From Jiella flava (lineage in GTDB: Bacteria; Pseudomonadota; Alphaproteobacteria; Rhizobiales; Rhizobiaceae), in the NCBI RefSeq assembly GCF_017349315.1, contig NZ_JAFMPP010000004.1, positions 62,001 to 126,000 on the forward strand: a DNA stretch of 64,000 nucleotides, read 5' to 3'. A program made the position numbers and the translations under genes. Positions 41,241 through 50,258 of this stretch are shown one piece after another (within the stretch, counting starts at the first letter, position 1; every line of letters starts with the position of its first letter). Below the pieces are notes generated by a model. It ran no database searches and was not told the DNA's origin. It saw only the letters and a list, made by a program, of their open reading frames with translations.

Positions 41241-41630
41241 TCAGAGCACGTCGATCTTCACCGGCGCCGTGCCGGAATTGATCATGCCGATGCGGCTTGC
41301 GGCAGCCTTGGACAGATCAATCACCCGGCCGCGTGCATAGGGGCCGCGATCGTTGATCCGCACCACGACGGACTTGCCGTTGCGACGGTTGGTGACTCGA
41401 ACCTTGGTGCCGAAAGGCAAAGTCTTATGGGCTGCCGTCATCGCATTCATGTTGAAGCGTTCGCCATTGGCGGTGCGTCGGCCGTGGAAGCGGGTGCCAT
41501 AGTAGGAGGCGCGGCCGGATTTCGCCGCGGTCGTTCCCGCCTGGGCTTCGAAATGAGCGATCGGCGCTTGGGTGAGCGCCGGAGCGGAGAGAAGTGCGAC
41601 CGCCAGGGCGATGGTCTTCGCGATGTTCAT
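41241..41630 (-). CDS. RlpA-like septal ring lytic transglycosylase family protein
   Basis: 129 aa with a signal peptide ([20 protein letters not shown]) and a double-psi beta-barrel domain: [60 protein letters not shown] and [14 protein letters not shown]. The conserved Asp in NDRGP and His in TAAHKTLP are the catalytic residues of RlpA, which cleaves denuded glycan strands. It is shorter than E. coli RlpA, with neither SPOR domain nor lipobox Cys, so it is a soluble periplasmic minimal version. ATG follows AAAGGACAA. Confidence 0.9.
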   Translation of the reverse strand: MNIAKTIALAVALLSAPALTQAPIAHFEAQAGTTAAKSGRASYYGTRFHGRRTANGERFNMNAMTAAHKTLPFGTKVRVTNRRNGKSVVVRINDRGPYARGRVIDLSKAAASRIGMINSGTAPVKIDVL

Positions 41631-42040
41631 TGTTGTCCTTTGTTGCGTTGCGTTTTCCCCAGCGGCTCAATCGTCAACTCGTGTGACGAGAGCGTGATCA
41701 GAAATCGGCGAGAGGAAGATTTTTTTCGGGCAAAGGGAACTTTTTGCCGATTGGCTGCAACGAGATGATTTTCAGGGAAAAATTCAATTGCCAAATGGCG
41801 GAAATCCGAGATTTCCATTGCTGGGGGACTTTGGCGATACCCGATTGTGGCGGACCTAGAGCGCCGAAACAACCCCTTAAACATGCCGTGATCAGCCCGT
41901 CTTAACGGCTGATTGCCCAACGGCAATTCCTTGAAAGGACCGATATTACCAAGCGGTCATGTTTGCGGCTTAAGCCGATGCGTCACATCTTGGCGACGAA
42001 TGACCTTTACGATAACGTCAATTTCAGGGAGGACTCGAGA
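41631..42040. other. Divergent promoter region, rlpA-like / fadD
   Basis: 410 bp of comparatively AT-rich sequence between divergent genes. No gene is supported; the frame extending upstream of fadD to 41963 is not homologous. An inverted repeat ATCAGCC / GGCTGAT lies near 41890-41915. The fadD ribosome-binding site AGGGAGGA is at 42027-42034. Confidence 0.4.
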
Positions 42041-43708
42041 ATGCAGAAGAGCTGGCTCGCGCACTATCCGAAGGGCGTGCCATCGGAGCTCGGCGACATC
42101 GCGTATCGGTCTTTGTCCGAGCTGCTCGAACAGGCGGTTCACCACCATGCGGACAAGCCGGCAATGCACTTTATGGGCGCCACCACGACCTATGCGGAAC
42201 TGGGTGAAGAGGCTCGTCATTTTGCCGCCTATCTCCAGCATCTCGGCCTGAAAAAAGGCGATCGGATCGCCCTGATGATGCCGAATGTGTCGCAATATCC
42301 GGTTGCAATCGCCGGCGCGACCATGGCGGGCCTGATCATCGTCAACGTCAACCCGCTCTATACGCCGGGCGAACTCGCCCATCAGATGAAGGATTCGGGT
42401 GCCAAGGCGATCGTCGTCCTGGAGAATATGGCGGCAACGCTTGCCGCCTGCCGGGCCAAGACCGACATCGAGCATGTCGTCATCGCCGCGATGGGCGATC
42501 TTTTGCCGATGGTGAAAGGCGCGATCGTCAACTTCGTCGTCCGGCGGGTGAAGAAGATGGTGCCGAGCTACGAGCTTGCCGATGCCGTGTCCTTCACTAA
42601 AGCTTTGAAGATCGGGCGCAAGGCGGCGTTCCAACCGGTCGAAACGGGGCCCGAAGACATCGCCGTGCTGCAATATACTGGCGGGACGACGGGCGTCGCC
42701 AAGGGCGCGATGCTGACCCACGCCAATATCGTCGCCAATGTCCTGCAGTCGGAAGCCTGGAACGCGCCGGCCCTGTCGCAGCGGGAGCCGGGCGAGCAGA
42801 CGGTGACCGTCTGCGCGCTGCCCATCTATCATATCTTCGGCTTCACGGTGAATTTGATCCTGTCGCTGCGCACGGGTGGCGCTGTCATTCTCATCCCCAA
42901 TCCACGCGACATTCCGGCGACGTTGAAAGCGATCAAGTCCTTCCGCTTCCAGTCCTTCCCGGCGGTGAACACGCTATACAACGCCATTGCCCTTCATCCG
43001 GACGCCCAAAGCGTCGACTGGACGGCGATGAAGCTGTGTGTCGGCGGCGGCATGGCGGTGCAGGCGGCGACGGCCGAGCGCTGGAAGACGGTCACCGGGG
43101 TCTCGATCTGCGAAGGCTATGGCCTCTCGGAGACCTCGCCCTCGGCCTGCTGCAATCCGACCGACCGCTCTGAATACACCGGCACGATCGGGGTGCCGCT
43201 GCCGTCGACCGAGCTCGCGATCCTCAGCGACGACGGCGGCTCCTTGAAGCCCGGCGAGGTCGGTGAGATCGCAGTGCGAGGGCCACAGGTGATGGCCGGC
43301 TATTGGAACCGGCCGGACGAGACCGCTGCGGTGATGACCGCCGACGGCTTCTTCCGCACCGGTGATATCGGGGTGATGAGCGCGGATGGCATCTTCAGGA
43401 TCGTCGATCGCAAGAAAGACATGATCAACGTCTCCGGCTTCAACGTCTATCCGAACGAGGTTGAGGAGGTGGTGACGCGGATGCCGGGCGTCATTGAGGC
43501 CGCTGCGATCGCCATTCCCGACGAAAATTCGGGCGAAGCGGTCAAGCTGTTCGTGGTGCGTCGCGATGCAGCGATCGGCGAGGAGGCGATCAAGGCCTTC
43601 TGCAAAGAACACCTGACCGGCTACAAGCGCCCGCGCGTCATCGAATTTCGCCACGAACTTCCAAAGTCTGCCGTGGGCAAGGTGTTGCGGCGCGAATTGC
43701 GCAGCTGA
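42041..43708 (+). CDS. fadD: Long-chain fatty-acid-CoA ligase
   Basis: 555 aa from the ATG at 42041, preceded by AGGGAGGA, with length like E. coli FadD (561). It activates fatty acids to acyl-CoA via acyl-adenylate for beta-oxidation or lipid synthesis. Adenylate-forming motifs in order: YTGGTTGVAKGAMLTH (P-loop-like, about residue 220), GGMAVQAATAERW, the EGYGLSETSP substrate motif, DGFFRTGDIG and VDRKKDMINVSGFNVYPNEVE (the FACS-type signature). PKSAVGKVLRREL at the C-terminus contains the catalytic Lys. The N-terminal motif MLTHANIVANVLQ-type segments agree with the long-chain group. It is monocistronic. Confidence 0.93.
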   Translation: MQKSWLAHYPKGVPSELGDIAYRSLSELLEQAVHHHADKPAMHFMGATTTYAELGEEARHFAAYLQHLGLKKGDRIALMMPNVSQYPVAIAGATMAGLIIVNVNPLYTPGELAHQMKDSGAKAIVVLENMAATLAACRAKTDIEHVVIAAMGDLLPMVKGAIVNFVVRRVKKMVPSYELADAVSFTKALKIGRKAAFQPVETGPEDIAVLQYTGGTTGVAKGAMLTHANIVANVLQSEAWNAPALSQREPGEQTVTVCALPIYHIFGFTVNLILSLRTGGAVILIPNPRDIPATLKAIKSFRFQSFPAVNTLYNAIALHPDAQSVDWTAMKLCVGGGMAVQAATAERWKTVTGVSICEGYGLSETSPSACCNPTDRSEYTGTIGVPLPSTELAILSDDGGSLKPGEVGEIAVRGPQVMAGYWNRPDETAAVMTADGFFRTGDIGVMSADGIFRIVDRKKDMINVSGFNVYPNEVEEVVTRMPGVIEAAAIAIPDENSGEAVKLFVVRRDAAIGEEAIKAFCKEHLTGYKRPRVIEFRHELPKSAVGKVLRRELRS

Positions 43709-43762
43709 TCAGGTTTTACGGTTGGCGGTCGCCAGCCCCGACCGAGGGCGTGCGACCGTGGC

Positions 43763-44488
43763 TCAACTCAGCTGTTTGTCTTTGGGGGCCTTGGCTGAGG
43801 AGAAGTTTTCATCGAGTGCGTAACCGGCGCCGCGCACGGTGCGGATCGGATCGCGCTGACGACCGCGATTGATCGCCTTGCGCAGCCGACCGACATGGAC
43901 GTCGACCGTGCGCTCGTCGACATAGATGTCGCGGCCCCAGACGCCATCGAGCAGCTGTTCACGCGAGAACACCCGGCCCGGCGACTGCATGAAGAATTCC
44001 ATCAGCCGGAACTCCGTCGGTCCAAGCTTGATCTCGCGGCCGGCCCGGCGCACCCGGTGGGTTTCGCGGTCAAGATCGATGTCGCCGGCCGACAGGTGTG
44101 TGGCAATCTTTTCCGGCTTGGCGCGGCGCAGCATCGCCCGCACCCGGGCGATCAGCTCCGGTGTTGAAAAGGGCTTGACCACATAGTCGTCAGCGCCGAC
44201 CAACAGGCCGCGCACCCGCTCCGACTCTTCGCCACGGGCGGTCAGCATGATGATCGGCAGGCGTTCTGACTCTTCGCGCTGGCGCAGGCGCCGGCAGAGC
44301 TCGACGCCGGACAGGCCCGGCAACATCCAGTCGAGGATGAGCAGATCCGGCAGCTGTTCCTTCAGCCTCAGATCCGCTTCGTCACCGCGGGGAATGACGT
44401 CGACCGAATAGCCTTCGGCTTCGAGATTGTAACGTAGGAGAACGCCAAGCGCCTCCTCGTCCTCAACGACCGCAATGTGAGCACTCAT
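43763..44488 (-). CDS. phoB: Phosphate regulon response regulator PhoB
   Basis: 241-aa OmpR-class regulator. The receiver domain has VVEDEEALGVLLRYNLEAEG, phosphoacceptor Asp in LLILDWMLPGLSG (about residue 53), Thr in IIMLTARGEE and Lys in DYVVKPFSTPEL. The winged-helix DNA-binding domain carries LGPTEFRLMEFFMQSPGRVF, SREQLLDGVWG and RTVDVHVGRLRKAIN...IRTVRGAGYAL. Phosphorylated by PhoR, it binds Pho boxes such as that upstream of pstS. It is the last gene of pstSCAB-phoU-phoB, 6 bp after phoU, with its own ribosome-binding site AAAGGA. The tail (SSAKAPKDKQLS) is longer than in E. coli. Confidence 0.96.
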   Translation of the reverse strand: MSAHIAVVEDEEALGVLLRYNLEAEGYSVDVIPRGDEADLRLKEQLPDLLILDWMLPGLSGVELCRRLRQREESERLPIIMLTARGEESERVRGLLVGADDYVVKPFSTPELIARVRAMLRRAKPEKIATHLSAGDIDLDRETHRVRRAGREIKLGPTEFRLMEFFMQSPGRVFSREQLLDGVWGRDIYVDERTVDVHVGRLRKAINRGRQRDPIRTVRGAGYALDENFSSAKAPKDKQLS

Positions 44489-44494
44489 CGTCCT

Positions 44495-45235
44495 TTACTC
44501 TCCGCTACCGCCCGGCGGGGGCGTCGTCACGTCGGTATGGGCAAGCGATGGCGTGGTATCGCTTTTCGGCCTTTCGGCCTCCATCTGCTCACCCGTCTTG
44601 ATGTAATAGACGGTCTCGGCAATGTTCGTGGCGTGATCGCCGATGCGTTCGATGTTCTTGGCGCTGAACAGAAGATGCGTGCAGGCGGTGATATTGCGCG
44701 GATCTTCCATCATGTAGGTCAGAAGTTCGCGGAATATCGACGTGTAGACCGCGTCGATATTCTCGTCGCTGTCGCGCACTGCCAGGGCCTGGCGCTCGTC
44801 ACGGGTGGCGTAGGCGTCGAGCACTTCCTTGAGCTGTTCGAGCGCCAGCTCGGCCAGATGTTCGATGCCCCGCACCAGCTGCATCGGCTGGGTGTGCTCA
44901 TGCACCGCAATCACCCGCTTGGCGGTGTTTTTGGCCAGATCGCCGATCCGCTCCAGATCGTTGGAGATGCGGATCGCGCCGACGATCTCGCGCAGGTCGA
45001 TCGCCATCGGCTGGCGCTTGGCGATGGTGTGGATCGCTCGCTCGTCGATTTCCCGCTGCAGGGCGTCGAGCAGCACGTCGTCGGCGACCACCGACTGCGC
45101 CAGGCCCCAATCGGAGCGCATCAGCGCGCCGACCGACTGTTCGACCATGCGCTCGGCCTGGCCACCCATTTCGGATATGCGGCGGATGATAAATTTCAGC
45201 TCGTCCTCATAGGAGGTGACGATGTGTTCGGCCAT
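44495..45235 (-). CDS. phoU: Phosphate signalling complex protein PhoU
   Basis: 246-aa all-helical protein of two PhoU repeats. ELKFIIRRISEMGGQAERMVEQS opens the first; DRERALHTIAKRQPMA-like IDERAIHTIAKRQPMAIDLREI and SNDLERIGDLAKNTAKRVI carry the metal-binding acidic motif of repeat 1; ERIGDHATNIAETVYYIKTGE is that of repeat 2. PhoU links PstB transport activity to PhoR and keeps the regulon off when phosphate is plentiful. The ATG follows GGGAGG. It sits between pstB (29 bp) and phoB (6 bp) in the same operon. Confidence 0.95.
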   Translation of the reverse strand: MAEHIVTSYEDELKFIIRRISEMGGQAERMVEQSVGALMRSDWGLAQSVVADDVLLDALQREIDERAIHTIAKRQPMAIDLREIVGAIRISNDLERIGDLAKNTAKRVIAVHEHTQPMQLVRGIEHLAELALEQLKEVLDAYATRDERQALAVRDSDENIDAVYTSIFRELLTYMMEDPRNITACTHLLFSAKNIERIGDHATNIAETVYYIKTGEQMEAERPKSDTTPSLAHTDVTTPPPGGSGE

Positions 45236-45264
45236 CTGAACGGCCTCCCTTTGCGTTGCGCCGG

Positions 45265-46077
45265 TCAGCCGAAGCGGCCGGTGATGTAATCCTGGGTGCG
45301 CTTGTCGTCGGGATTGGAGAACATTTTCTCGGTCGGACCGACCTCGGCGAGATCGCCGAGATGGAACATCGCCGTCAACTGCGACACGCGGGCGGCTTGC
45401 TGCATCGAGTGGGTGACGATGACGATGGTGAAGTTCTCGCGCAATTCGTCGATCAGTTCCTCGACCGTCGCGGTGGCGATCGGGTCGAGCGCCGAGCAGG
45501 GCTCATCCATCAGGATCACTTCTGGCGAGACGGCGATGGCGCGGGCGATGCATAGCCGCTGCTGCTGACCGCCGGACAGGCCGGTGCCCGGCTCGTCGAG
45601 CCGGTCGTGGACTTCCTTGTAGAGGCCGGCTTTACGCAAACTGATGTGGACGATCTCGTCGAGTTCGTCCTTGTTGCGGGCAAGGCCATGGATCTTCGGC
45701 CCATAGGCGACATTGTCATAGATCGACTTCGGGAAGGGATTCGGCTTCTGGAATACCATGCCGACCCGCGCCCGCAGCTCGACGACATCGATGGCGGAAT
45801 CGTAGACGTCCTCGCCGTCGAGCCGGATTTCGCCGCCGACCTTGGCGCTGTCGATCGTGTCGTTCATCCGGTTGAGGCAGCGCAGATAGGTAGACTTCCC
45901 GCAGCCCGAGGGGCCGATGAGCGCCGTCACCTGGCGCTCGGGAATGTCGAGCGTGATGCCGTTAAGCGCCTGCTTCTGGCCGTAATGGACGGTCACGTCC
46001 CGGGAGGTCATCTTGATCGGTATGGCTGCTTGCACGGCCCGGCCCTTGTTAAATGTGGCTTGCATATTTTCCATCAT
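45265..46077 (-). CDS. pstB: Phosphate ABC transporter ATP-binding protein PstB
   Basis: 270-aa ATPase of the Pst transporter. Walker A is GPSGCGKST, followed by [11 protein letters not shown], the Q-loop region [18 protein letters not shown], signature [15 protein letters not shown], Walker [16 protein letters not shown] and the switch His in [14 protein letters not shown]. It provides ATP energy for phosphate import by PstA/PstC and is also part of the signalling complex with PhoU and PhoR. It lies 9 bp after pstA. The N-terminal ~20 residues ([15 protein letters not shown]) are longer than in E. coli; the internal ATG at residue 5 is also possible. Confidence 0.96.
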   Translation of the reverse strand: MMENMQATFNKGRAVQAAIPIKMTSRDVTVHYGQKQALNGITLDIPERQVTALIGPSGCGKSTYLRCLNRMNDTIDSAKVGGEIRLDGEDVYDSAIDVVELRARVGMVFQKPNPFPKSIYDNVAYGPKIHGLARNKDELDEIVHISLRKAGLYKEVHDRLDEPGTGLSGGQQQRLCIARAIAVSPEVILMDEPCSALDPIATATVEELIDELRENFTIVIVTHSMQQAARVSQLTAMFHLGDLAEVGPTEKMFSNPDDKRTQDYITGRFG

Positions 46078-46086
46078 AACCAGATC

Positions 46087-47406
46087 CTACCAGCGGCGCT
46101 CAAATCGACGGCGCAGAAAGATCGCCGTGAGGTTCATGATTGCGAGGAAAGCCAAGAGAATGATGATGGCCCCGGAGGTGCGCTCGGCGAAAGCCCGTTC
46201 GGCTTCATTCGCCCACATATAGATCTGGACGGGCAGAGCCGTTGCCGGGTCCATCGGGGTTGCGGGATCGTTGACGACAAAGGCGACCATACCGATCAAG
46301 AGCAGCGGCGCCGTCTCGCCCAACGCCTGGGCGAGGCCGATGATCGTGCCAGTCAGGATGCCGGGCGCCGCCAGCGGCAGGACATGATGGAAGACCGTTT
46401 GGGTTTTCGAGGCGCCAAGGCCGAGCGCGGCCCAGCGGATCGACGGAGGCACCGCTCGCAGCGCCGCGCGGGTGGCAATGATGATCGTCGGCAGCGTCAT
46501 CAGCGTCAGAACGAGACCGCCGACCAGCGAGGCCGATCGCGGCAGCCCGAACCAGTTGATGAACACCGCAAGGCCGAGCAGGCCGAAGACGATCGACGGC
46601 ACCGCCGCCAGATTGTTGATGTTCACCTCGATCAGGTCGGTGAATTTGTTCTTCGGCGCGAATTCTTCGAGATAGATCGAGGCGGCGACGCCGATCGGCA
46701 GGGCCAGAGCAAGCACGATCAGCATCATGTAGAACGAGCCGATGATCGCTACACCAAGGCCCGCCGTCTCGGCGCGGGACGAGGCGCCGAAGGTGAACAG
46801 GCCCCAATTGAAGCGCTGGGCGATCGCACCGTCGGCCTTTAGCTTGGCGATGAACTGGAGCTGCTGATCGCTGATCGGACGCCGGTTCTCGGGAACGCTG
46901 AGGTCGTACTGACCCTTCATCGCACTATCGAGTTCGGAACTCGCATAGAGCCAGACGTCCTGCGTCGTGCCGATCACCGATAAGTCCTTCAACACGATGT
47001 CGCGCAGCGCGACACGGGTGCCGGACGAAATCAGCTTGCCAGCAGCTGTGACCGCCTTGCGGTTGGACGGGTCGATGTCGAGCAGCTTGACGAGACCGTC
47101 GCGGGCAATCCGCGGATAGTTCGCCATCATCAGCTTGGTCTCGCTCTTCAGCGCGTCCTCGGGCGTGCCGAGAATCTGCTCCGAGAACGTGATCGGCACG
47201 CGGATCTCAGTCTGCCAGAAGGCCGTATAGCCCTTGGAGATGATGCTCCAAAGCAGGATCGCCAGGAAGCACAGGCCGATGCCGATGGCGATGATGCCAT
47301 AGGCCTTGAAGCGGCGTTCGGCGGCGTAGCGCCGTTTGATGCCGATATCGCGCCGGTTCGAACGGGCAGCCGCCGACGCGATGCCGCTTGCGGTGGCGTC
47401 GCTCAT
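46087..47406 (-). CDS. pstA: Phosphate ABC transporter permease PstA
   Basis: 439 aa from the ATG at 47406, which overlaps the pstC stop by 4 bp (ATGA). It is much longer than E. coli PstA (296) because of an N-terminal DUF3333-type region: one helix (IIAIGIGLCFLAILLWSII) then about 170 periplasmic residues (FSEQILGTPEDALKSETKL onward). The six-helix permease core starts at about residue 220, with the ABC-binding EAA loop AALGLGASKTQTVFHHVLPL. This long form is normal in alphaproteobacteria. With PstC it forms the phosphate channel. Confidence 0.95.
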   Translation of the reverse strand: MSDATASGIASAAARSNRRDIGIKRRYAAERRFKAYGIIAIGIGLCFLAILLWSIISKGYTAFWQTEIRVPITFSEQILGTPEDALKSETKLMMANYPRIARDGLVKLLDIDPSNRKAVTAAGKLISSGTRVALRDIVLKDLSVIGTTQDVWLYASSELDSAMKGQYDLSVPENRRPISDQQLQFIAKLKADGAIAQRFNWGLFTFGASSRAETAGLGVAIIGSFYMMLIVLALALPIGVAASIYLEEFAPKNKFTDLIEVNINNLAAVPSIVFGLLGLAVFINWFGLPRSASLVGGLVLTLMTLPTIIIATRAALRAVPPSIRWAALGLGASKTQTVFHHVLPLAAPGILTGTIIGLAQALGETAPLLLIGMVAFVVNDPATPMDPATALPVQIYMWANEAERAFAERTSGAIIILLAFLAIMNLTAIFLRRRFERRW

Positions 47407-48893
47407 TCGTACTGCTCCTTGTATTTGCGCACGATGTAGAGGGCGTAGATGTTGAGGCACAGCGTAATGACAAACAGCGTCATGCCGAGAGCGAAGGCGA
47501 CGAGGGTCTGCGGCGAGTCGAACTCCAGATCGCCGGTCAGCTGCGCGACGATCTTCACGGTGATGGTGGTCATCGGCTGAAACGGATCGAGGGTCAGATT
47601 GGCCGCGACGCCGGCCGCCAGCACCACGATCATGGTCTCGCCGATGGCGCGTGACGCCGTCAAAAGCAAGGCCGAGACGATGCCGGGAAGCGCCGCCGGC
47701 AGCACCACTTTCTTGATCGTCTCCGAGCGGGTGGCGCCGAGGCCGAGCGAGCCGTCACGCAAGGATCGCGGCACCGAGGTGATGATGTCGTCGGAGAGCG
47801 AAGAGACAAAGGGGATCAGCATGATCGCCATCACCAGGCCGGCGGTCAAAACGCTCTGGGCCTGGATGAAGCTGGAGTAGTTGCCGGTGACGAGGCCGTT
47901 GATCTCGGTCGAGAGGTCGCGCAGGAACGGGCCGACGGTGACCAGTGCGAAGAAACCGTAGACGATGGTCGGAATGCCGGCGAGAACTTCGAGCAGCGGC
48001 TTGACCACCGAGCGGCTCCGGTTCTTGGCGTATTCGGCCATGTAGATCGCGGCGAAGAGCCCGATCGGAACGGCGATCAGCATGGCGACGGCGCCGATAT
48101 AGAGCGTGCCGGCGAGCAGGGGAATGAAGCCGAAGCTCCCGGCCGATCCTGTCGAGCCGGCGGCCGAAAAGCGCGGCTCCCAGACCGTGCCGAAGAAGAA
48201 CTCTGCCGGGGAAATGCGTGAGAAGAAGTCGACGGTTTCGAACAGCATCGAAAAGACGATGCCGATCGTCGTCAAAATGGCGATCGACGAGGCGGCGATC
48301 AGTGCGCCCCGGACGACGCCTTCGACGCTGTTGCGGGCGCGAAGGCGTGGTGCGATCTTCTTATAGCCCCAGCCAGCGCCAAATCCGGCGAGAACGATGA
48401 CGGCGATGGTCATCACCCAGCGACTGATGACCTGCAGAGCGTTCAGTTCGACTGCCAGCGGCACCATCCAGTCGGCGCCAGCCGAGGCGACCGGCACGCC
48501 GCGTTTGCGCAACAGGGCGCTGAGATCTTTGACGGGGGTCTGATCGGTGACGGTCTCGCGCTCGTCGGCCGGCAGCACGCGCAGCCCGGATCCGAGTGAC
48601 TCGACGATGCCGTAGGCCAGGCCTTCGGTCAGCTCCGACTGGGCGAGGGTCTCTTCGGGAATTTTCGCGCGAATATCGGTGGAAATCAGGATCGGCGCGG
48701 TGATCAGCCAAGCGGCGAGCAGGAGCAGCGACGGAATGGTCGCCCAACATGCAACGTAAGAGGCGTGATAGACCGGGCGCGAATGGAGTTGTGTGGCCTG
48801 GGCGGCGGCCAGAGTGCTGGCGCGGCGATACGCCATCACCGCCCCGATGAGGCTGATCGCAAAGACGATAAGGAGAATCGTGGGGGTCGACAC
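47403..48893 (-). CDS. pstC: Phosphate ABC transporter permease PstC
   Basis: 496 aa beginning with GTG at 48893 (STPTILLIVFAISL), with AGGCGAAAG upstream. It has a first helix, a second at PSLLLLAAWLITAPILI, about 90 periplasmic residues, then the conserved permease core with LLAGTLYIGAVAMLIAVPIGL, LEVLAGIPTIVYGFFAL and the EAA loop SLGLGATRSETIKKVVLPA. The extended N-terminus, like that of PstA, is typical of alphaproteobacteria compared with 319 aa in E. coli. It is separated from pstS by 167 bp containing a strong hairpin, and is coupled to pstA. Confidence 0.95.
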   Translation of the reverse strand: MSTPTILLIVFAISLIGAVMAYRRASTLAAAQATQLHSRPVYHASYVACWATIPSLLLLAAWLITAPILISTDIRAKIPEETLAQSELTEGLAYGIVESLGSGLRVLPADERETVTDQTPVKDLSALLRKRGVPVASAGADWMVPLAVELNALQVISRWVMTIAVIVLAGFGAGWGYKKIAPRLRARNSVEGVVRGALIAASSIAILTTIGIVFSMLFETVDFFSRISPAEFFFGTVWEPRFSAAGSTGSAGSFGFIPLLAGTLYIGAVAMLIAVPIGLFAAIYMAEYAKNRSRSVVKPLLEVLAGIPTIVYGFFALVTVGPFLRDLSTEINGLVTGNYSSFIQAQSVLTAGLVMAIMLIPFVSSLSDDIITSVPRSLRDGSLGLGATRSETIKKVVLPAALPGIVSALLLTASRAIGETMIVVLAAGVAANLTLDPFQPMTTITVKIVAQLTGDLEFDSPQTLVAFALGMTLFVITLCLNIYALYIVRKYKEQYE

Positions 48894-48988
48894 CGGAAGA
48901 CTTTCGCCTGGAAATGACAGGGTCGGGAAAGGCTGGAGGAGCGTCGCCCACAGATGGGCGTGGCTGACGCTTCGGCCCTTTGCGGACA

Positions 48989-49017
48989 GTCACCGGCCGG
49001 TTGGAACGGCCGGTGAC
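48989..49017 (-). terminator. Intra-operon stem-loop between pstS and pstC
   Basis: GTCACCGGCCG / CGGCCGGTGAC with a 7-nt loop, 44 bp past pstS, without a T-run. Such hairpins commonly protect or attenuate so that the binding protein is made in excess over the permeases. Confidence 0.65.
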
Positions 49018-49060
49018 GACGTCCTTGCAGGCGAGGCTTGCGCCCCGCTTTTCGGTGTCC

Positions 49061-50110
49061 TTAGGACTTCGAGCCGAGCTCTACGCCCTTTTCGAAATCA
49101 GAGATCTGCTTCGCGCGCTCGTCGTTCGGCAGCGGCACCAAGCCGTAGTCGACGGTCGGCGAACCTTCGCCGGTCATCTGCTCGGAGAGGAAGAAGTTGA
49201 CGTAGTCCTTCAGTCCCGGAACAACGCCGAGATGGGCGCGCTTGACGTAGAAGTACAGCGGGCGCGAAACCGGATATTTGCCGTTGGCGATGGTCGCGGC
49301 TGATGGGGTGATGCCGTCGATCGTGGCGACCTTCAGCTTGTCCTCGTTCTGCTCATAAAACGCCAGACCGAAGACGCCGACAGCCTTCTTGTTGGCCTCG
49401 ATCCGGGCCAAGGTCTCGGTGTAGTCGCCGGAGATCTCGGAGATCGAACCGTCGGTGCGCACCGCGATGCACGCGTCCTTGGCCTGCTTCTCATCCATAC
49501 CGGAGGCCATGAACGCCTTCTTCGCACCGGATTCCTCGCACCCAGCGGCAAGAACCTTCTCTTCGAAGACTTCGCGGGTTCCGTGGTTGGAGGCCGGGAT
49601 GAAAGCGGTAATCTGCTGGTCCGGCAGCGACGCGTCGACGTCTTTCCAGGACGTGTTCGGGTTGGCGACGACCTTACCGTCCTTCACCACCTTGGCGGCC
49701 ATGGCGCCGAAAATCTTTGCCGGATCGAGAGCGAAGCTTGGGCCCGAAGCCGACGAGGCGAAGACGATGCCGTCATAGCCGAACTTGACCTCGGAGATGT
49801 CGGTGACGCCATTGGCGGCGCAGGCCTCGATCTCACTCTCGCGGATCGAGCGGGACGCGTCGGCGACGTCGATCGTGTCAGGGCCGACGCCTTGGCAAAA
49901 CTGCTTCAGGCCGGCAGAGGAGCCGCCCGACTCGATGATCGGCGTCTGGTAGTCCGGGAAGGTTTCGCCGAAGTTCTCGGCGACGATCTGGGCATAGGGC
50001 AGCACGGTCGATGAACCGGCGACATGGATCTGTTTACCCGCGGCACAGGCGCCGCTGGTCACGACAGCGGCGGTGCCGAGCACGAGGCCGGCGAGAAGCG
50101 TCTTGTTCAC
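49061..50110 (-). CDS. pstS: Phosphate-binding protein PstS
   Basis: 349 aa starting with GTG at 50110, which follows AGGGGGAA and opens directly into the signal peptide (NKTLLAGLVLGTAAVVTSGA, then CAAG). An ATG-less extension to 50200 would cross the promoter. Periplasmic phosphate-binding motifs: VAGSSTVLPYAQIV (phosphate loop), IESGGSSAGLKQFC, DVADASRSI, KFGYDGIVFASS, and IPASNHGTREVFEEKVL. It captures Pi and hands it to PstCA. It is the first gene of the pst operon directly behind a Pho-box array and is expected to be induced strongly under phosphate limitation. Confidence 0.95.
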   Translation of the reverse strand: MNKTLLAGLVLGTAAVVTSGACAAGKQIHVAGSSTVLPYAQIVAENFGETFPDYQTPIIESGGSSAGLKQFCQGVGPDTIDVADASRSIRESEIEACAANGVTDISEVKFGYDGIVFASSASGPSFALDPAKIFGAMAAKVVKDGKVVANPNTSWKDVDASLPDQQITAFIPASNHGTREVFEEKVLAAGCEESGAKKAFMASGMDEKQAKDACIAVRTDGSISEISGDYTETLARIEANKKAVGVFGLAFYEQNEDKLKVATIDGITPSAATIANGKYPVSRPLYFYVKRAHLGVVPGLKDYVNFFLSEQMTGEGSPTVDYGLVPLPNDERAKQISDFEKGVELGSKS

Positions 50111-50213
50111 GATGAGATTCCCCCTGTGGAGTTTGATGCCAAACCCGTTGTCATCGGCCGTTCTTCGACCTTCGGGTTCAGCTGATTCCCTATAGGTCAC
50201 GCAAGAAACCTCT

Positions 50214-50242
50214 ATGTCAGAAAAGTATCAGTTGTGTGACGG
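50214..50242 (-). promoter_or_regulatory. Pho-box array upstream of pstS
   Basis: On the minus strand: CCGTCAC, ACAA, CTGATAC, TTTT, CTGACAT, three 7-bp direct repeats at 11-bp periodicity, close to the PhoB consensus CTGTCAT repeated with 4-bp AT-rich spacers. It lies about 104 bp before the pstS start and just after the phoR gene. A -10-like CTATAG follows 18 bp downstream. Confidence 0.8.
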
Positions 50243-50258
50243 AATAAATCATTGAAAT

